A DNA stretch of 64,000 nucleotides from Brevirhabdus sp. (GCA_024637315.1 JAGXFH010000031.1:1-64000), one strand, 5' to 3'; numbered from the stretch's first letter, positions 1 through 8,766 are shown. Translations and numbers: made by a program. The notes: generated by a model from the sequence alone, not told the origin.

Positions 1-234
1 CGACATCGACGCACCATCAACTGCTCGAACGATATCGAAGTTGTACTTGCGCTTGCCGATAGTCATGCTCATCCGCTCGATGCTGGCATCGTCGCTGGTG
101 TTCGTAAGCGCGAACTTTGCGAAATTCCGTTTCGTCGAATGTCCGTCGAACTCGAATCCAACCGAAGCCGCCTGAGCCGAAAATGCCGCGAAACCGATAA
201 CCGTGATAGCACTCGCTAGTCTGCTCAATCTCAT
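1..234 (-). CDS. Secreted protein of unknown function, partial (cut by left edge)
   Basis: An open frame of 78 codons runs from an ATG (complement of 232-234) to the window edge without a stop, so the C-terminus is missing. The first ~22 residues form a signal peptide: basic start (MRLSR), hydrophobic core, and an Ala-rich end (FSAQA/AS). The visible mature part is polar and contains a Lys/Arg-rich stretch (GKRKYN). No family is recognised. Its codon use is less GC-biased than that of its neighbours. It is transcribed away from the 440-base non-coding stretch that separates it from the TerC gene. It could be a small exported or surface protein. Confidence 0.6.
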   Translation of the reverse strand, partial: MRLSRLASAITVIGFAAFSAQAASVGFEFDGHSTKRNFAKFALTNTSDDASIERMSMTIGKRKYNFDIVRAVDGASMS

Positions 235-674
235 GATCTGAAATCCTTAGTTTTTTGTTGATAACAGACTACCTTTTCAACCCACCCGGTTCCAGACAAA
301 TAGCGGCATAGTTTCGTCGCAATATCACCACATTTAGAAATTCCCAACTCGTCTGCGGGAAAGCGGCGGCTTTTCGCGCATCCGGGAAAGCCCTATTAAT
401 CTATTATTTACAATTTGTTAATGGGACGCCAACGTCAAGAAAAGCCGAGAACCCTGAATTCAGGGCTGACCACCGAATGGTCCACTTGCCACTACATTTA
501 TTTATTCTCGCCGCACGATTTTCTTCAGTATCGAAACAATACTCGGAAAACTGCCTCAATAAGCACCAAAGGCGCACAATCGATACGTGTGTATCGCTAG
601 AATCCGCGCATGGTTGCCCGCTTCCAACATCCTTCCACAACGTCTAGAACGCGTCCAGTCAAGGAGGTTGCATC
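235..674. other. Intergenic region without a recognisable gene
   Basis: This 440-base stretch is clearly more AT-rich than the flanking genes. It separates two divergently transcribed genes, so it should hold both promoters. Short open frames on both strands have no credible ribosome site or coding composition. At its right end a strong ribosome site (AAGGAGG, 661-667) serves the TerC gene. No RNA gene or repeat was seen. Confidence 0.5.
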
Positions 675-1397
675 ATGATCGAGTTATTCTCTGACCCTGC
701 CGTCTGGGCCAGTTTTCTCACCCTCACGATTCTTGAAATCGTTCTGGGCGTCGACAACGTCATCTTCATCTCGATCGCCGCCAACCGCCTGCCCGAACAC
801 CAGCGCCGGATGGGGCGTCTGGTCGGTCTTGCGGGTGCCCTGATCCTGCGGATCGCTCTGCTCTTCTCGATTGCCTGGATCATCTCTCTTGAGATGCCGA
901 TCTTCACGGTTTTCGACCACGCCTTCTCATGGCGTGACCTGATCCTTCTAGCGGGTGGCCTCTTTCTTCTCTGGAAGGCCTCGACCGAGATATTCAACGA
1001 GGTCGAAGGCATCGAAGAGGAAGCCTATTCCGTGGCCGCCTCGTTCTTTTCGGTCATTGTGCAGATCATGGTCCTCGATCTCGTCTTCTCGCTCGACAGC
1101 GTCATCACCGCCGTCGGCATCGCCGATCATATCGAGGTGATGGTTGCTGCCGTGGTGATCGCGATCCTGATCATGATGGCGGCCGCCGAACCCATCGCCA
1201 ATTTCGTCAACACCCACCCGTCCACCAAGATGCTGGCGCTGGCCTTCCTTGTAATGGTCGGCATGGCGCTGGTCGCCGACGGGTTCGGGGTGCATTTCGA
1301 ACGAGGCTTCATCTACGCCGCGATGGTTTTTTCCGGCGGGGTCGAGGCGCTGAACCTGTTGCGCAGCCGCAAACGTCGGAACGCCCGCAGCGCCTGA
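675..1397 (+). CDS. TerC family integral membrane protein
   Basis: This 240-residue protein has about seven hydrophobic segments and matches the TerC/YgdQ/YkoY family. The two family half-repeats are visible: an acidic pair in the first helix (E21, then D27-N28 in GVDNVIF) and its counterpart in the middle (D135, then D141 in SLDSVI). Family members are linked to metal efflux, mainly Mn2+, and to tellurium resistance, acting in the inner membrane. The start is fixed by AAGGAGG seven bases upstream. It appears monocistronic, followed by a tRNA gene. The exact substrate cannot be read from the sequence. Confidence 0.85.
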   Translation: MIELFSDPAVWASFLTLTILEIVLGVDNVIFISIAANRLPEHQRRMGRLVGLAGALILRIALLFSIAWIISLEMPIFTVFDHAFSWRDLILLAGGLFLLWKASTEIFNEVEGIEEEAYSVAASFFSVIVQIMVLDLVFSLDSVITAVGIADHIEVMVAAVVIAILIMMAAAEPIANFVNTHPSTKMLALAFLVMVGMALVADGFGVHFERGFIYAAMVFSGGVEALNLLRSRKRRNARSA

Positions 1398-1434
1398 GCC
1401 GGAACAAATTTCCGCCGCCGCCGCAATTTTTCCC

Positions 1435-1463
1435 TTGCAGGCGGCGGCCGGAATTTATATCTC
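1435..1463 (+). promoter_or_regulatory. Candidate sigma-70 promoter for tRNA-Gly(GCC)
   Basis: A TTGCAG hexamer (1435-1440) and TATCTC (1458-1463) are separated by exactly 17 bases, and the -10 box ends 16 bases before the tRNA. The same geometry occurs at the other three tRNA genes of the window. Confidence 0.45.
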
Positions 1464-1479
1464 CGCCTCACCCAAGGAA

Positions 1480-1554
1480 GCGGGCGTAGCTCAGGGGTAG
1501 AGCATAACCTTGCCAAGGTTAGGGTCGAGAGTTCGAATCTCTTCGCCCGCTCCA
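1480..1554 (+). tRNA. tRNA-Gly (anticodon GCC)
   Basis: A full cloverleaf can be drawn. The acceptor stem GCGGGCG (1480-1486) pairs with CGCCCGC (1544-1550), followed by discriminator T and an encoded CCA. The anticodon stem TAACC/GGTTA encloses loop TTGCCAA, giving anticodon GCC. The T-loop TTCGAAT is present. Confidence 0.97.
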
Positions 1555-1583
1555 ATTGGGACCAAATATCGAACTGACAGAAC

Positions 1584-1605
1584 GCGCCCTTCGGGGCGCT
1601 TTTTG
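1584..1605 (+). terminator. Rho-independent terminator of tRNA-Gly(GCC)
   Basis: A 6-bp GC stem (GCGCCC/GGGCGC) with a stable TTCG tetraloop is followed by TTTTTGTTT, 30 bases after the tRNA. Confidence 0.85.
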
Positions 1606-1732
1606 TTTGCAAGAAGCGGGCCGGATCGGTGGCCATGTTCTCGGTCGAAATTCGGATGATCTCGACACTATCCGCCTCTGGTCACCTGACCCAAAGCGAA
1701 TGACCGCGAATGCGGACAGAAATCCCGGCTTG

Positions 1733-1972
1733 TCAGAAGGCGCGAAAGGTCAAAGTGGTCAGCGACCGCTCGATCCCGTCGATATCGAGCAGCTTGTCGT
1801 TGATGAACTTGCCCACATCCTGATCCGCGGGGATGTAGAGCTTGAGCAGCAGATCATGCTCGCCGCTGGTCGAATAGAGTTCCGAATGGATCTCGCGCAG
1901 CATGATCTCATCTGCCACGCGGTAGGTGGTGCCGGGCTTGCAACGCAGTTGCACGAAGACGCAGGTGCTCAT
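1733..1972 (-). CDS. Stand-alone Lrp/AsnC ligand-binding (RAM) domain protein
   Basis: This 79-residue protein matches only the C-terminal effector-binding domain of Lrp/AsnC regulators; no helix-turn-helix is present. The domain pattern is typical: a VFVQL first strand, a central IHSELYSTSGEHDLLLKL-like core, and a final strand ending in LTTLTF. Such single-domain proteins assemble as ring-like oligomers and bind amino acids or modulate full-length Lrp partners. An upstream ATG seven codons earlier exists, but the internal ATG at 1972 has AAGGAGG immediately before it and is preferred. The ligand is unknown. Two full Lrp genes lie at the far end of the window. Confidence 0.85.
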   Translation of the reverse strand: MSTCVFVQLRCKPGTTYRVADEIMLREIHSELYSTSGEHDLLLKLYIPADQDVGKFINDKLLDIDGIERSLTTLTFRAF

Positions 1973-2027
1973 CTGATCCTCCTTTTGGGCCAATTGACAT
2001 CAACCCCCGCCCGGCCACAAGCCGCAT

Positions 2028-3362
2028 TCAGCCCTGCGTCGGCCATACCCGGTGTTCGTCATCGATGACGAAGGCATGCGCATGCCGATTTCCGGTCCCC
2101 GGATGGGTGCGCAGATGCGGATGATCGGCGGGCAGATCGGGATGGGTATGCGGCACCGCGTCAGCCGCGCTGTCGGGCCAAAGCCTGACGGCCAGCACCA
2201 GGCCAAGGACGGCCAGCAAGCCCAGAACCGCCTGCGCGGGCCCCAATCCGGCCGCCGCCCCCAGCCATCCAGCGATCGGATAGGTCAGCAACCAGCAAGC
2301 ATGCGACAGAGCGAACTGTGCCGAAAAGACCGCGCCGCGATCCTCGGAATGCGCAGACCGGCGCAGCAGTCGCCCCGACGGCGTCAGGATCGCCGCATAG
2401 AGCGCGCCTGTCAGCGCCCAGACGCTGAGAAAGCCGGTCCATCGCAACGGGCTTTCCGCCAACAAGAACCCGGCATGGCCGAGCGTCACCAGCGTAAGCG
2501 CGATCCCCGCCCCCAGCATCACCAGCCGGTCCCGAAGCCGCGCCAGCAGCATTGGCAACAGCAGCGCCGCCGCCATCGACCCCGCCCCGAAGGAGGCCAG
2601 CGCCGTGGCCACCGCCACGTCGCCCAGACCGTAGCCGGCCCGCACGATGACCACTGTATCGACCAGCACGAACGCCCCCGCCGCCGCCGCGACAAGGTTC
2701 AGCGCCAAGAGCCCGCGCAGGCGCGGCGTGTTGAGGTAGATCCACGCACCCCGCGTCAAGCGCTCGATGAAAGGCCGCGTCTGCGCTTCTGCCACCAGCG
2801 GCAGCGTCACGCAGAGAACCAATGCTGCCGATCCCAGAAAACCGATAACCGTGCCCAGAAACAGCCAGTGATAGCTCATCACCGTCAAGAGCGCCCCCGC
2901 CAGCGCCGGGCTGACGAGGTTCTCCAAGTCGTAGGCCAGCCGCGACAGCGAGAGCGCTCGAGTATAGTCGGCCTCGTCCGGCAGAACATCGGGGATCGCC
3001 GCCTGAAACGCAGGCGTGAAGGTGGCCGAGGCAGCCTGCAACACGAAGATCAACACATAGACCTCCCAGACCGCATCGATGAACGGCAAACACAGGGCAA
3101 CACCCGCGCGCACCAGATCGGCCCCGATCAGCACCGCCCCGCGCGGCAAGCGCACCACCAGCGCCGCCGCCACCGGGGCGAGCCCGACATCGGCGACCAT
3201 CTTGATCGCATAGGCAGCACCCAGCACCGCCCCGGCCCGCGCACCCGCCAGATCATAGGCAAGCAAACCCAGCGCCACCGTAAGCAGCCCGGTCCCGACC
3301 AATGCGATCACCTGCGCCGAAAAGAGCGCCCTGTAGGTCCGATTCTGCAACACCTTCAGCAT
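2028..3362 (-). CDS. MFS transporter with a histidine-rich C-terminal tail
   Basis: This is a 444-residue major facilitator superfamily protein with about twelve hydrophobic segments, of the drug/metabolite exporter type (N-terminus MLKVLQNRTYRALFSAQV, then GTGLLTVALG). A GTG 13 codons upstream would also be in frame, but family members begin at this ATG. The membrane part ends near residue 395. The last ~45 residues are hydrophilic and hold about nine histidines in HTHP, DHPHL, THP and RHAH clusters. Such tails often bind Ni, Co, Zn or Cu, so metal export is a reasonable but unproven guess. The gene is divergent from hisB. Confidence 0.85.
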   Translation of the reverse strand: MLKVLQNRTYRALFSAQVIALVGTGLLTVALGLLAYDLAGARAGAVLGAAYAIKMVADVGLAPVAAALVVRLPRGAVLIGADLVRAGVALCLPFIDAVWEVYVLIFVLQAASATFTPAFQAAIPDVLPDEADYTRALSLSRLAYDLENLVSPALAGALLTVMSYHWLFLGTVIGFLGSAALVLCVTLPLVAEAQTRPFIERLTRGAWIYLNTPRLRGLLALNLVAAAAGAFVLVDTVVIVRAGYGLGDVAVATALASFGAGSMAAALLLPMLLARLRDRLVMLGAGIALTLVTLGHAGFLLAESPLRWTGFLSVWALTGALYAAILTPSGRLLRRSAHSEDRGAVFSAQFALSHACWLLTYPIAGWLGAAAGLGPAQAVLGLLAVLGLVLAVRLWPDSAADAVPHTHPDLPADHPHLRTHPGTGNRHAHAFVIDDEHRVWPTQG

Positions 3363-3580
3363 GTCGAATGGATACCAAGTTGCCCCGGCGCAGAAAAGCA
3401 CGACGAACCACGCCGTCGGGGCGCGATGGCCCCTTGTCGGCCCCGTCCCGATCGCTCTTGACCGGAAACACCCTGTGGTCGGCAGCCCGGAGCGAACAAT
3501 CCGCCGCTCAACCGCGACTGCCAGCTTGGATTGCCGGCAATCCCCCCCTATAAGGCGCGGGATATCAACGGAGTGCGCAA

Positions 3581-4168
3581 ATGCGAACGGCCAAGATCAC
3601 CCGCAAGACCGTAGAGACATCGATCACCGTCGAGGTCGATCTCGACGGCAGCGGCGCATATGACAACAAGACCGGCGTCGGGTTCTTCGACCACATGCTC
3701 GACCAGCTCGCCAGGCACTCGCTGATCGACATGAAGATCCGCGCCAAGGGCGATCTGCATATCGACGATCACCACACGGTCGAGGATGTCGGCATTGCGC
3801 TGGGTCAGGCGCTGACCAAGGCGCTTGGCGACAAGCGCGGCATCCGGCGCTATGGCGAATGCCACCTGCCGATGGATGACGCGTTGGTGCGAACAGCACT
3901 CGACCTTTCGGGCCGTCCGTATCTGGTGTGGAACCTCCAGATGCCGACCGACAGGATCGGCAGTTTCGACACCGAACTGGTGCGAGAGTTCTTCCAGGCG
4001 TTTGCCACCCATGGCGGTGTCACCCTGCATGTCGACCAATTGCACGGCCTCAACAGCCACCACATCGCCGAATCGGCGTTCAAGTCGGTCGCCCGCGCAT
4101 TGCGGTTGGCGGTCGAGACCGATCAGCGCAAATCGGATGCGATCCCGTCCACAAAAGGGGCGCTCTGA
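3581..4168 (+). CDS. hisB: Imidazoleglycerol-phosphate dehydratase
   Basis: The 195-residue protein catalyses dehydration of imidazole glycerol phosphate to imidazole acetol phosphate in histidine synthesis. Its length fits the monofunctional bacterial form, without a fused phosphatase domain. Metal-ligand motifs are visible: GFFDHMLDQ with H38, and [10 protein letters not shown] with H64 and H65, repeated in the second half as SHHIAES. It is the first gene of the his group here. The hisB-hisH spacing of 80 bases and the same direction suggest cotranscription. Confidence 0.97.
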   Translation: MRTAKITRKTVETSITVEVDLDGSGAYDNKTGVGFFDHMLDQLARHSLIDMKIRAKGDLHIDDHHTVEDVGIALGQALTKALGDKRGIRRYGECHLPMDDALVRTALDLSGRPYLVWNLQMPTDRIGSFDTELVREFFQAFATHGGVTLHVDQLHGLNSHHIAESAFKSVARALRLAVETDQRKSDAIPSTKGAL

Positions 4169-4248
4169 GCTATCGATAGTTCATTAAACGGGGTCGGTAG
4201 ACTTCCAGATCATAGGGAAGACATGAAAGAACCGAGGATGTCGCGCCG

Positions 4249-4887
4249 ATGCTGACCGTGCTTGTCGATTACGACAGCGGCAATCTGCACTCTGCCGAGA
4301 AGGCGTTTCAACGGATGGCGGCAGAAGTCGGCGGCGGGACCGTTCTGGTATCCTCGAACCCCGAGGATATCGCCCGCGCCGACCGTGTGGTGCTGCCCGG
4401 CGACGGCGCTTTTCCGGCTTGCAAGGCGCAGCTTTTCGACAGGACTGGTCTTTACGAAGCCATCGAAAATGCCGTGGTCAAGAAGGGCCGCCCATTCCTG
4501 GGCATCTGCATCGGCATGCAGATGATGGCGACCCGCGGACTGGAACACCAGCCGACGCTCGGATTTGACTGGATCGGCGGAGAGGTGGTGCGCATCGCCC
4601 CCGCTGACCCGGCGATGAAAGTGCCGCATATGGGTTGGAATGACCTGGTCATCGACCGGTCCCACCCGGTGCTGAACGGCTTGACGACCGGAACTCATGC
4701 CTATTTCGTCCACTCTTACCATTTCGTCGTGGACAATCCCGCTCACCGTCTGGCGCATTGCGAGTACGGTGGAGACATCACCGCGATCGTGGGCCGCGAC
4801 ACCATGATCGGCACTCAGTTCCACCCAGAAAAAAGCCAGGCCGCCGGTCTGCGGCTGATCGCCAATTTTCTTCAATGGACTCCGTGA
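4249..4887 (+). CDS. hisH: Imidazole glycerol phosphate synthase, glutaminase subunit
   Basis: A 212-residue class I glutamine amidotransferase that supplies ammonia to HisF. The catalytic triad is visible as C87 in LGICIGM and H192/E194 in QFHPEKS. The oxyanion strand GNLHS is near residue 11. It ends one base before the stop of the convergent DUF2147 gene, so the his genes are interrupted by antisense genes from here on. Its partner hisF is about 2.2 kb downstream. Confidence 0.97.
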   Translation: MLTVLVDYDSGNLHSAEKAFQRMAAEVGGGTVLVSSNPEDIARADRVVLPGDGAFPACKAQLFDRTGLYEAIENAVVKKGRPFLGICIGMQMMATRGLEHQPTLGFDWIGGEVVRIAPADPAMKVPHMGWNDLVIDRSHPVLNGLTTGTHAYFVHSYHFVVDNPAHRLAHCEYGGDITAIVGRDTMIGTQFHPEKSQAAGLRLIANFLQWTP

Positions 4888-4888
4888 C

Positions 4889-5281
4889 CTAATTAACGCG
4901 AATCCAGACCTGCCCGTCGCAAACCACACCCTTGCAGGCCCGCACTTTCAGCGTATTGCCGGCCATTTGCATCGTCGCCTTGGCCTGCAGGTTCAAAAGC
5001 GGCACCCAAACCGTCCCACCGGCATAGGCCCCGCCACCGCTCGGCAGCATGTCCCAGAACAGCTCTTTCCCGACGTTCTTGGTCACGACCTTCTGACCGG
5101 TCACGTCAAACGCGGCTTGGACTTTACCGCATAAAGCCTGACCGCACTCCCGGACTTCTATGTGGGAAATCAAATCCTTACGATCAGGCTCGGTCTGCCA
5201 CAAACCGACAGCCGGATCTCCCGCAAACGCCGGACCCACCGCAAAAGCCGCGATCATCGTCGCGCACAGCATCCGCACCAT
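4889..5281 (-). CDS. Secreted DUF2147 family protein (copy 1)
   Basis: This 130-residue protein has a signal peptide (MVRMLCATMIAAFAVGPAFA) followed by a single DUF2147 domain. The domain begins with the typical GLWQTE strand and ends with a VWIRVN strand. Cys pairs (ECGQALCG, ACKGVVC) suggest disulfides in the periplasm. The start is the ATG at 5281 with GGAGG eight bases upstream; a TTG one codon earlier is less likely. The gene lies antisense between hisH and hisA, beside a paralogue of the same fold. The domain's function is unknown. Confidence 0.85.
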   Translation of the reverse strand: MVRMLCATMIAAFAVGPAFAGDPAVGLWQTEPDRKDLISHIEVRECGQALCGKVQAAFDVTGQKVVTKNVGKELFWDMLPSGGGAYAGGTVWVPLLNLQAKATMQMAGNTLKVRACKGVVCDGQVWIRVN

Positions 5282-5327
5282 CAAACACCTCCAAACTCCG
5301 AAACATCATCGGACGTGGTTCAGCGTC

Positions 5328-5717
5328 TTATTGAACCTTGACCCAGATCTGCGACGAACACAACAATCCGCCCGCGACGCAACCGCGCAATCTTATCCTG
5401 TCGCCGCTGACATCCATCTTGCCGATGTATATCTTGTTGTTCGACGGTCGCCAGATCTGACCTTCATACTTTCCACCGCCTTTGGCCGCCATGCCGATCA
5501 CAATGTTTTTACCAATGTTTTCCGACTTGTATTCACCGTCGGCCCTGAATGTCCGAGAGATCACGCCACAGAAATTCGCGTCGCACGGCGCAATCGTGAC
5601 CAGCGCATATGCGCCGTCATCGACCTCTGTCTGCCAGATGCCTTCGACCGGATCGGCGGCCAAGGCAACCGCCGCAGATGCCGCCAGAAAGGCGGCGCTC
5701 ATCATCATTCTTATCAT
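5328..5717 (-). CDS. Secreted DUF2147 family protein (copy 2)
   Basis: This is the 129-residue paralogue of the preceding gene, with the same plan: signal peptide (MIRMMMSAAFLAASAAVALA), the GIWQTE strand, two Cys pairs (PCDANFC, GCVAGGLLC) and a terminal IWVKVQ strand. The open frame extends 29 codons upstream, but the internal ATG at 5717 has GGGAGG at the right distance and begins the signal peptide, so it is chosen. It lies 46 bases upstream of copy 1 on the same strand, indicating a tandem duplication and probable cotranscription. Function is unknown; a periplasmic or outer-layer role is likely. Confidence 0.85.
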   Translation of the reverse strand: MIRMMMSAAFLAASAAVALAADPVEGIWQTEVDDGAYALVTIAPCDANFCGVISRTFRADGEYKSENIGKNIVIGMAAKGGGKYEGQIWRPSNNKIYIGKMDVSGDRIRLRGCVAGGLLCSSQIWVKVQ

Positions 5718-5854
5718 TGGTGGTCCTCCCGCTATTTCTGCAGATCTTGCCAACCCTTGCGGCAGTACGGCAAGCATGACGTGAGGTCCGATGGACCTTT
5801 GCAATCAGGCCCGCTTCATGTCAAAGACGCCACCAATTCAGCAAGGGCGAACCC

Positions 5855-6577
5855 ATGATCCTGTACCCCGCAATCGACCTCAAAGACGGCCAATGCGTGC
5901 GCCTTTACAAAGGCGAGATGGCGCAGGCCACGGTCTTTAACGACGACCCGGCCGCGCAGGCGAAGGCGTTTCAGGATGCCGGGTGCGAATGGTTGCATCT
6001 TGTTGATTTAAATGGCGCTTTTGCGGGAGAACCGGTAAACGGAACTGCGGTCGAGGCGATCCTTGCGGCCACATCCGTACCCGCCCAACTGGGCGGCGGC
6101 ATACGCGACATGGCGACGATCGAGCAGTGGCTGTCCAGGGGGCTTGCCCGGGTGATCCTGGGCACCGTCGCGGTCGAGAACCCAGATCTGGTGCGTCGGG
6201 CGGCGCGCGCCTTTCCCGGTCAGATCGCCGTCGGCATCGACGCCCGCGACGGTCGTGTGGCCACCAAGGGTTGGGCCGAGGAAACCGATGTCATGGTCAC
6301 CGATCTGGCCCGAAGCTTCGAGGATGCGGGCGTCGCTGCGATCATCTACACCGACATCAACCGTGACGGTGCGATGCAAGGTCCGAACATCGAGGCCACT
6401 GCCGCACTAGCCCGCGCCACGACAATTCCAGTCATTGCGTCGGGCGGTGTTTCATCACTCGACGACTTGATCGCATTGAAGAATTGTGGCACCGGACTGG
6501 GCGGCGCAATCTCCGGCCGAGCGCTATACGACGGCGCCATCGACCTGAGACAGGCCCTTGCCGCCCTGCGCGGCTAG
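5855..6577 (+). CDS. hisA: Phosphoribosylformimino-AICAR ribotide isomerase
   Basis: A 240-residue (beta-alpha)8 barrel enzyme that opens the ribose ring of ProFAR by an Amadori rearrangement. The catalytic aspartates are visible at D8 (YPAIDLKDG) and D129 (GIDARDG). The two phosphate-binding loops are QLGGGIRD near 79-85 and ASGGVSS near 192. It is separated from hisH by two antisense DUF2147 genes, so it needs either its own promoter or a long transcript across them. Its stop overlaps the stop of the convergent DUF302 gene by four bases. Confidence 0.97.
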   Translation: MILYPAIDLKDGQCVRLYKGEMAQATVFNDDPAAQAKAFQDAGCEWLHLVDLNGAFAGEPVNGTAVEAILAATSVPAQLGGGIRDMATIEQWLSRGLARVILGTVAVENPDLVRRAARAFPGQIAVGIDARDGRVATKGWAEETDVMVTDLARSFEDAGVAAIIYTDINRDGAMQGPNIEATAALARATTIPVIASGGVSSLDDLIALKNCGTGLGGAISGRALYDGAIDLRQALAALRG

Positions 6578-7014
6578 CCGCCGGCCTGGGCAGTCAGGGC
6601 CTTCAGAGCACCTTGCATCTTGCCAATGAATTCAGAGCCCTGGTCGACCTCTAGCCCTTCCAACATGTCGGCTGGATCTTCATAGGCCAGCCAAGTCTGG
6701 CCGTCACCATCGGCATAGACCAGCACTTTCAGCGGCAGGTAGAGCCCGGCCAGTGGATCCTGCTGGATCGCCGGCGTCCCAAGCGCCGGGTTGCCGAAGA
6801 TCAGCACCTGCGAGTCGTTCAGCGTCTCACCGACAGTTGCGGCCCCGGCGGCATGATCGACCCGCGAAAACACCGTCGCCCCCGCGCCTTCGACCGCCGC
6901 CACGAGGGCGTCCGTGACTTCGGCCACCGACCCCGATCCCTTGACCTGTTCGACTTCGGCCATGGCCGGTGTCGCCATCGCACAGGCCAGAACGGCACTC
7001 TTTATCAGGTTCAT
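6574..7014 (-). CDS. Secreted DUF302 domain protein
   Basis: This 146-residue protein has a signal peptide ([19 protein letters not shown]) followed by a DUF302 domain. The core carries the typical features: VFSRVDHA, then a [15 protein letters not shown] motif, then [10 protein letters not shown]. The ATG at 7014 has GGAGG seven bases upstream; an adjacent GTG one codon earlier is an alternative. DUF302 proteins are periplasmic or membrane-associated, and their biochemical role is unsettled. The gene is antisense between hisA and hisF, the third secreted-protein gene nested in this his locus. Confidence 0.85.
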   Translation of the reverse strand: MNLIKSAVLACAMATPAMAEVEQVKGSGSVAEVTDALVAAVEGAGATVFSRVDHAAGAATVGETLNDSQVLIFGNPALGTPAIQQDPLAGLYLPLKVLVYADGDGQTWLAYEDPADMLEGLEVDQGSEFIGKMQGALKALTAQAGG

Positions 7015-7126
7015 CACTTGTCCTCCAACTGTATTGCTCGCACTTGCGCGATTGTCGTGTCCTGTCTGGTCAGCGCAAGGCTTTCCACATAAAAGGTTCG
7101 TGACACAGGCAAAGGCCCGACCTTAC

Positions 7127-7888
7127 ATGCTGAAAACCCGCATCATTCCCTGTCTCGACGTGGCCGATGGCCGCGTGGTCAAGGGAGTCAATTTCGTCGA
7201 CCTGATCGACGCGGGCGACCCGGTGGAATCCGCCCGCGCCTATGACGAGGCGGGCGCGGACGAACTTTGCTTTCTCGACATTCACGCCACCCACGAGAAT
7301 CGGGGCACGATGTACGAGCTTGCCACCCGAACTGCCGAGCAGTGCTTCATGCCGCTGACCATCGGCGGCGGAGTGCGCACGACCGAGGATGTCCGCAACC
7401 TGCTGCTGGCCGGAGCCGACAAGGTGAGTTTCAACTCTGCCGCCGTGGCTGACCCCGATGTGGTCGCGCGCGCCGCGGACCGGTTCGGCAGTCAATGCAT
7501 CGTCGTGGCGATCGACGCCAAGACCGTAGGCCCCGGAAAATGGGAGATCTTCACCCATGGCGGCCGACGCGCGACAGGTATCGACGCCGTCGAATTCGCC
7601 CGGACCGTCACCGCGAAAGGCGCCGGAGAGATCCTGTTGACCTCGATGGACCGCGACGGCACACGCGCCGGCTTCAACCTGCCCCTGACCCGCGCGATAT
7701 CGGATGCGGTCAGCGTCCCGGTGATCGCAAGCGGCGGTGTCGGCACCCTCGAACATCTCGTCGAAGGTGTGACCAAGGGCGGCGCATCGGCGGTGCTGGC
7801 CGCCTCGATCTTCCATTTCGGCGATTACACGATCCGTGAAGCCAAAGAGCACATGGCCGCCGCCGGCATAGCGATGAGGTTGAACTGA
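7127..7888 (+). CDS. hisF: Imidazole glycerol phosphate synthase, cyclase subunit
   Basis: This 253-residue barrel enzyme uses ammonia from HisH to form imidazole glycerol phosphate and AICAR. The catalytic aspartates are D11 ([10 protein letters not shown]) and one near 131 (VAIDAKT). Phosphate loops TIGGGVRT and ASGGVGT are clear. The open frame extends 71 codons upstream into the promoter region, but the ATG at 7127 gives the standard N-terminus [11 protein letters not shown]. Its stop overlaps the hisE start by one base (TGATG), indicating translational coupling. Confidence 0.97.
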   Translation: MLKTRIIPCLDVADGRVVKGVNFVDLIDAGDPVESARAYDEAGADELCFLDIHATHENRGTMYELATRTAEQCFMPLTIGGGVRTTEDVRNLLLAGADKVSFNSAAVADPDVVARAADRFGSQCIVVAIDAKTVGPGKWEIFTHGGRRATGIDAVEFARTVTAKGAGEILLTSMDRDGTRAGFNLPLTRAISDAVSVPVIASGGVGTLEHLVEGVTKGGASAVLAASIFHFGDYTIREAKEHMAAAGIAMRLN

Positions 7889-8214
7889 TGACGCTGGAGC
7901 GCCTCGCCGCCACAATCGAGGCCCGAAAGGCCGCCGACCCGGAAACCTCGTGGACGGCGAAGCTGCTGGTGAAGGGGCCAGAGAAATGTGCCGAGAAATT
8001 CGGCGAGGAAGCGATCGAGGCGATCATCGAGGCCGTCAAAGGCGACCGCTCGCGGCTGACGTCTGAGGCGGCGGATGTGCTTTTTCATCTGCTGGTCATG
8101 CTTGCATCGCGCGATGTCTCGCTTGCCGAGGTTCTGGCGGAACTCGATCGTCGGCATGGAACCTCGGGTCTGGACGAAAAGGCATCCCGCACCGGGAACC
8201 CGACCGCCGACTAG
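7888..8214 (+). CDS. hisE: Phosphoribosyl-ATP pyrophosphatase
   Basis: This 108-residue protein of the all-alpha MazG-like NTP pyrophosphatase fold performs the second step of histidine synthesis, PR-ATP to PR-AMP. The metal-binding acidic motif is visible as KFGEEAIEAIIEA, followed by EAADVLFHLLVML. It is coupled to hisF by a one-base overlap and is the last his gene of the group. It is not fused to HisI, as is usual in alphaproteobacteria. It converges with the CoA-binding protein gene. Confidence 0.96.
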   Translation: MTLERLAATIEARKAADPETSWTAKLLVKGPEKCAEKFGEEAIEAIIEAVKGDRSRLTSEAADVLFHLLVMLASRDVSLAEVLAELDRRHGTSGLDEKASRTGNPTAD

Positions 8215-8232
8215 GCCGTTTCCCGATACGCC

Positions 8233-8706
8233 TCAAATTCGCGAAGAGATCACGCCTGTATTGAACCCGCCCATCCGCAATTCACCAAACAAGCGCTGAT
8301 ATTCGATCTTCGGGCATCGGTTCTGGATCACCGTCGCGCCAGCCGCCTCGGCTTTGGCAGCGGCCTCCGGATGTTCGACGCCGATCTGCATCCAGATTGT
8401 CTTCAGCCCGGGCAGATGCGTCAAAGCCTCGTCGACAACTCCCGGAACTGCATCTGACCGTCGAAAGATATCAACGAAGTCGACCTGCGCTTCGGGGGGA
8501 ATGGCCGCAAGGTCCGGCCGAATTACCTCGCCGAACAGGGTTTTGCCCGCATGGCCCGGATTGACCGGTATGACCCGGTAGCCCTTAAGGCCCAGATAGC
8601 GCGCGACGAAGTAGCTCGGCCGCACCGGGTTCATCGAAACGCCAACACAGGCGATGACGCGGGTGCGCTTCAGTATCGCTTGCAGGTGATCATCGGTGTT
8701 TGTCAT
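8233..8706 (-). CDS. CoA-binding (Rossmann) domain protein, YccU type
   Basis: A 157-residue single-domain protein of the CoA_binding family, similar to the N-terminal nucleotide fold of succinyl-CoA synthetase alpha. The first strand and loop are clear (VIACVGVSMNPVRPSY), and the C-terminal half carries the IWMQIGVEHPEA segment and a late NRCPKIEY motif of the YccU group. Such proteins bind CoA or similar nucleotides; the physiological role is unknown. It is a single gene preceded by the terminator of the YHS gene. Confidence 0.85.
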   Translation of the reverse strand: MTNTDDHLQAILKRTRVIACVGVSMNPVRPSYFVARYLGLKGYRVIPVNPGHAGKTLFGEVIRPDLAAIPPEAQVDFVDIFRRSDAVPGVVDEALTHLPGLKTIWMQIGVEHPEAAAKAEAAGATVIQNRCPKIEYQRLFGELRMGGFNTGVISSRI

Positions 8707-8735
8707 GTGCTTGGCCTATCAGAGGTTCGCGGCAT

Positions 8736-8766
8736 AAAAAAGCGCCCGGCCATGAAGACCGAGCGC
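8736..8766 (-). terminator. Rho-independent terminator of the YHS gene
   Basis: Read on the minus strand, GCGCTCGG and CCGGGCGC form an 8-bp stem (one T-G wobble) with a nine-base loop, followed by six T residues. It lies 140 bases after the YHS protein gene and just before the CoA-binding protein gene. Confidence 0.75.

Noticed and set aside
1313-1636. Minus-strand open frame over tRNA-Gly(GCC)
   Set aside because: The RAKRFELSTLTLARLCSTPELRP string is an antisense-tRNA artefact and overlaps the TerC gene end.
2052-3461. Long plus-strand open frame of 469 codons
   Set aside because: It is antisense to the MFS gene, extremely rich in Arg, Gln, His and Pro, and matches no protein; it is a GC-skew shadow of the real gene.
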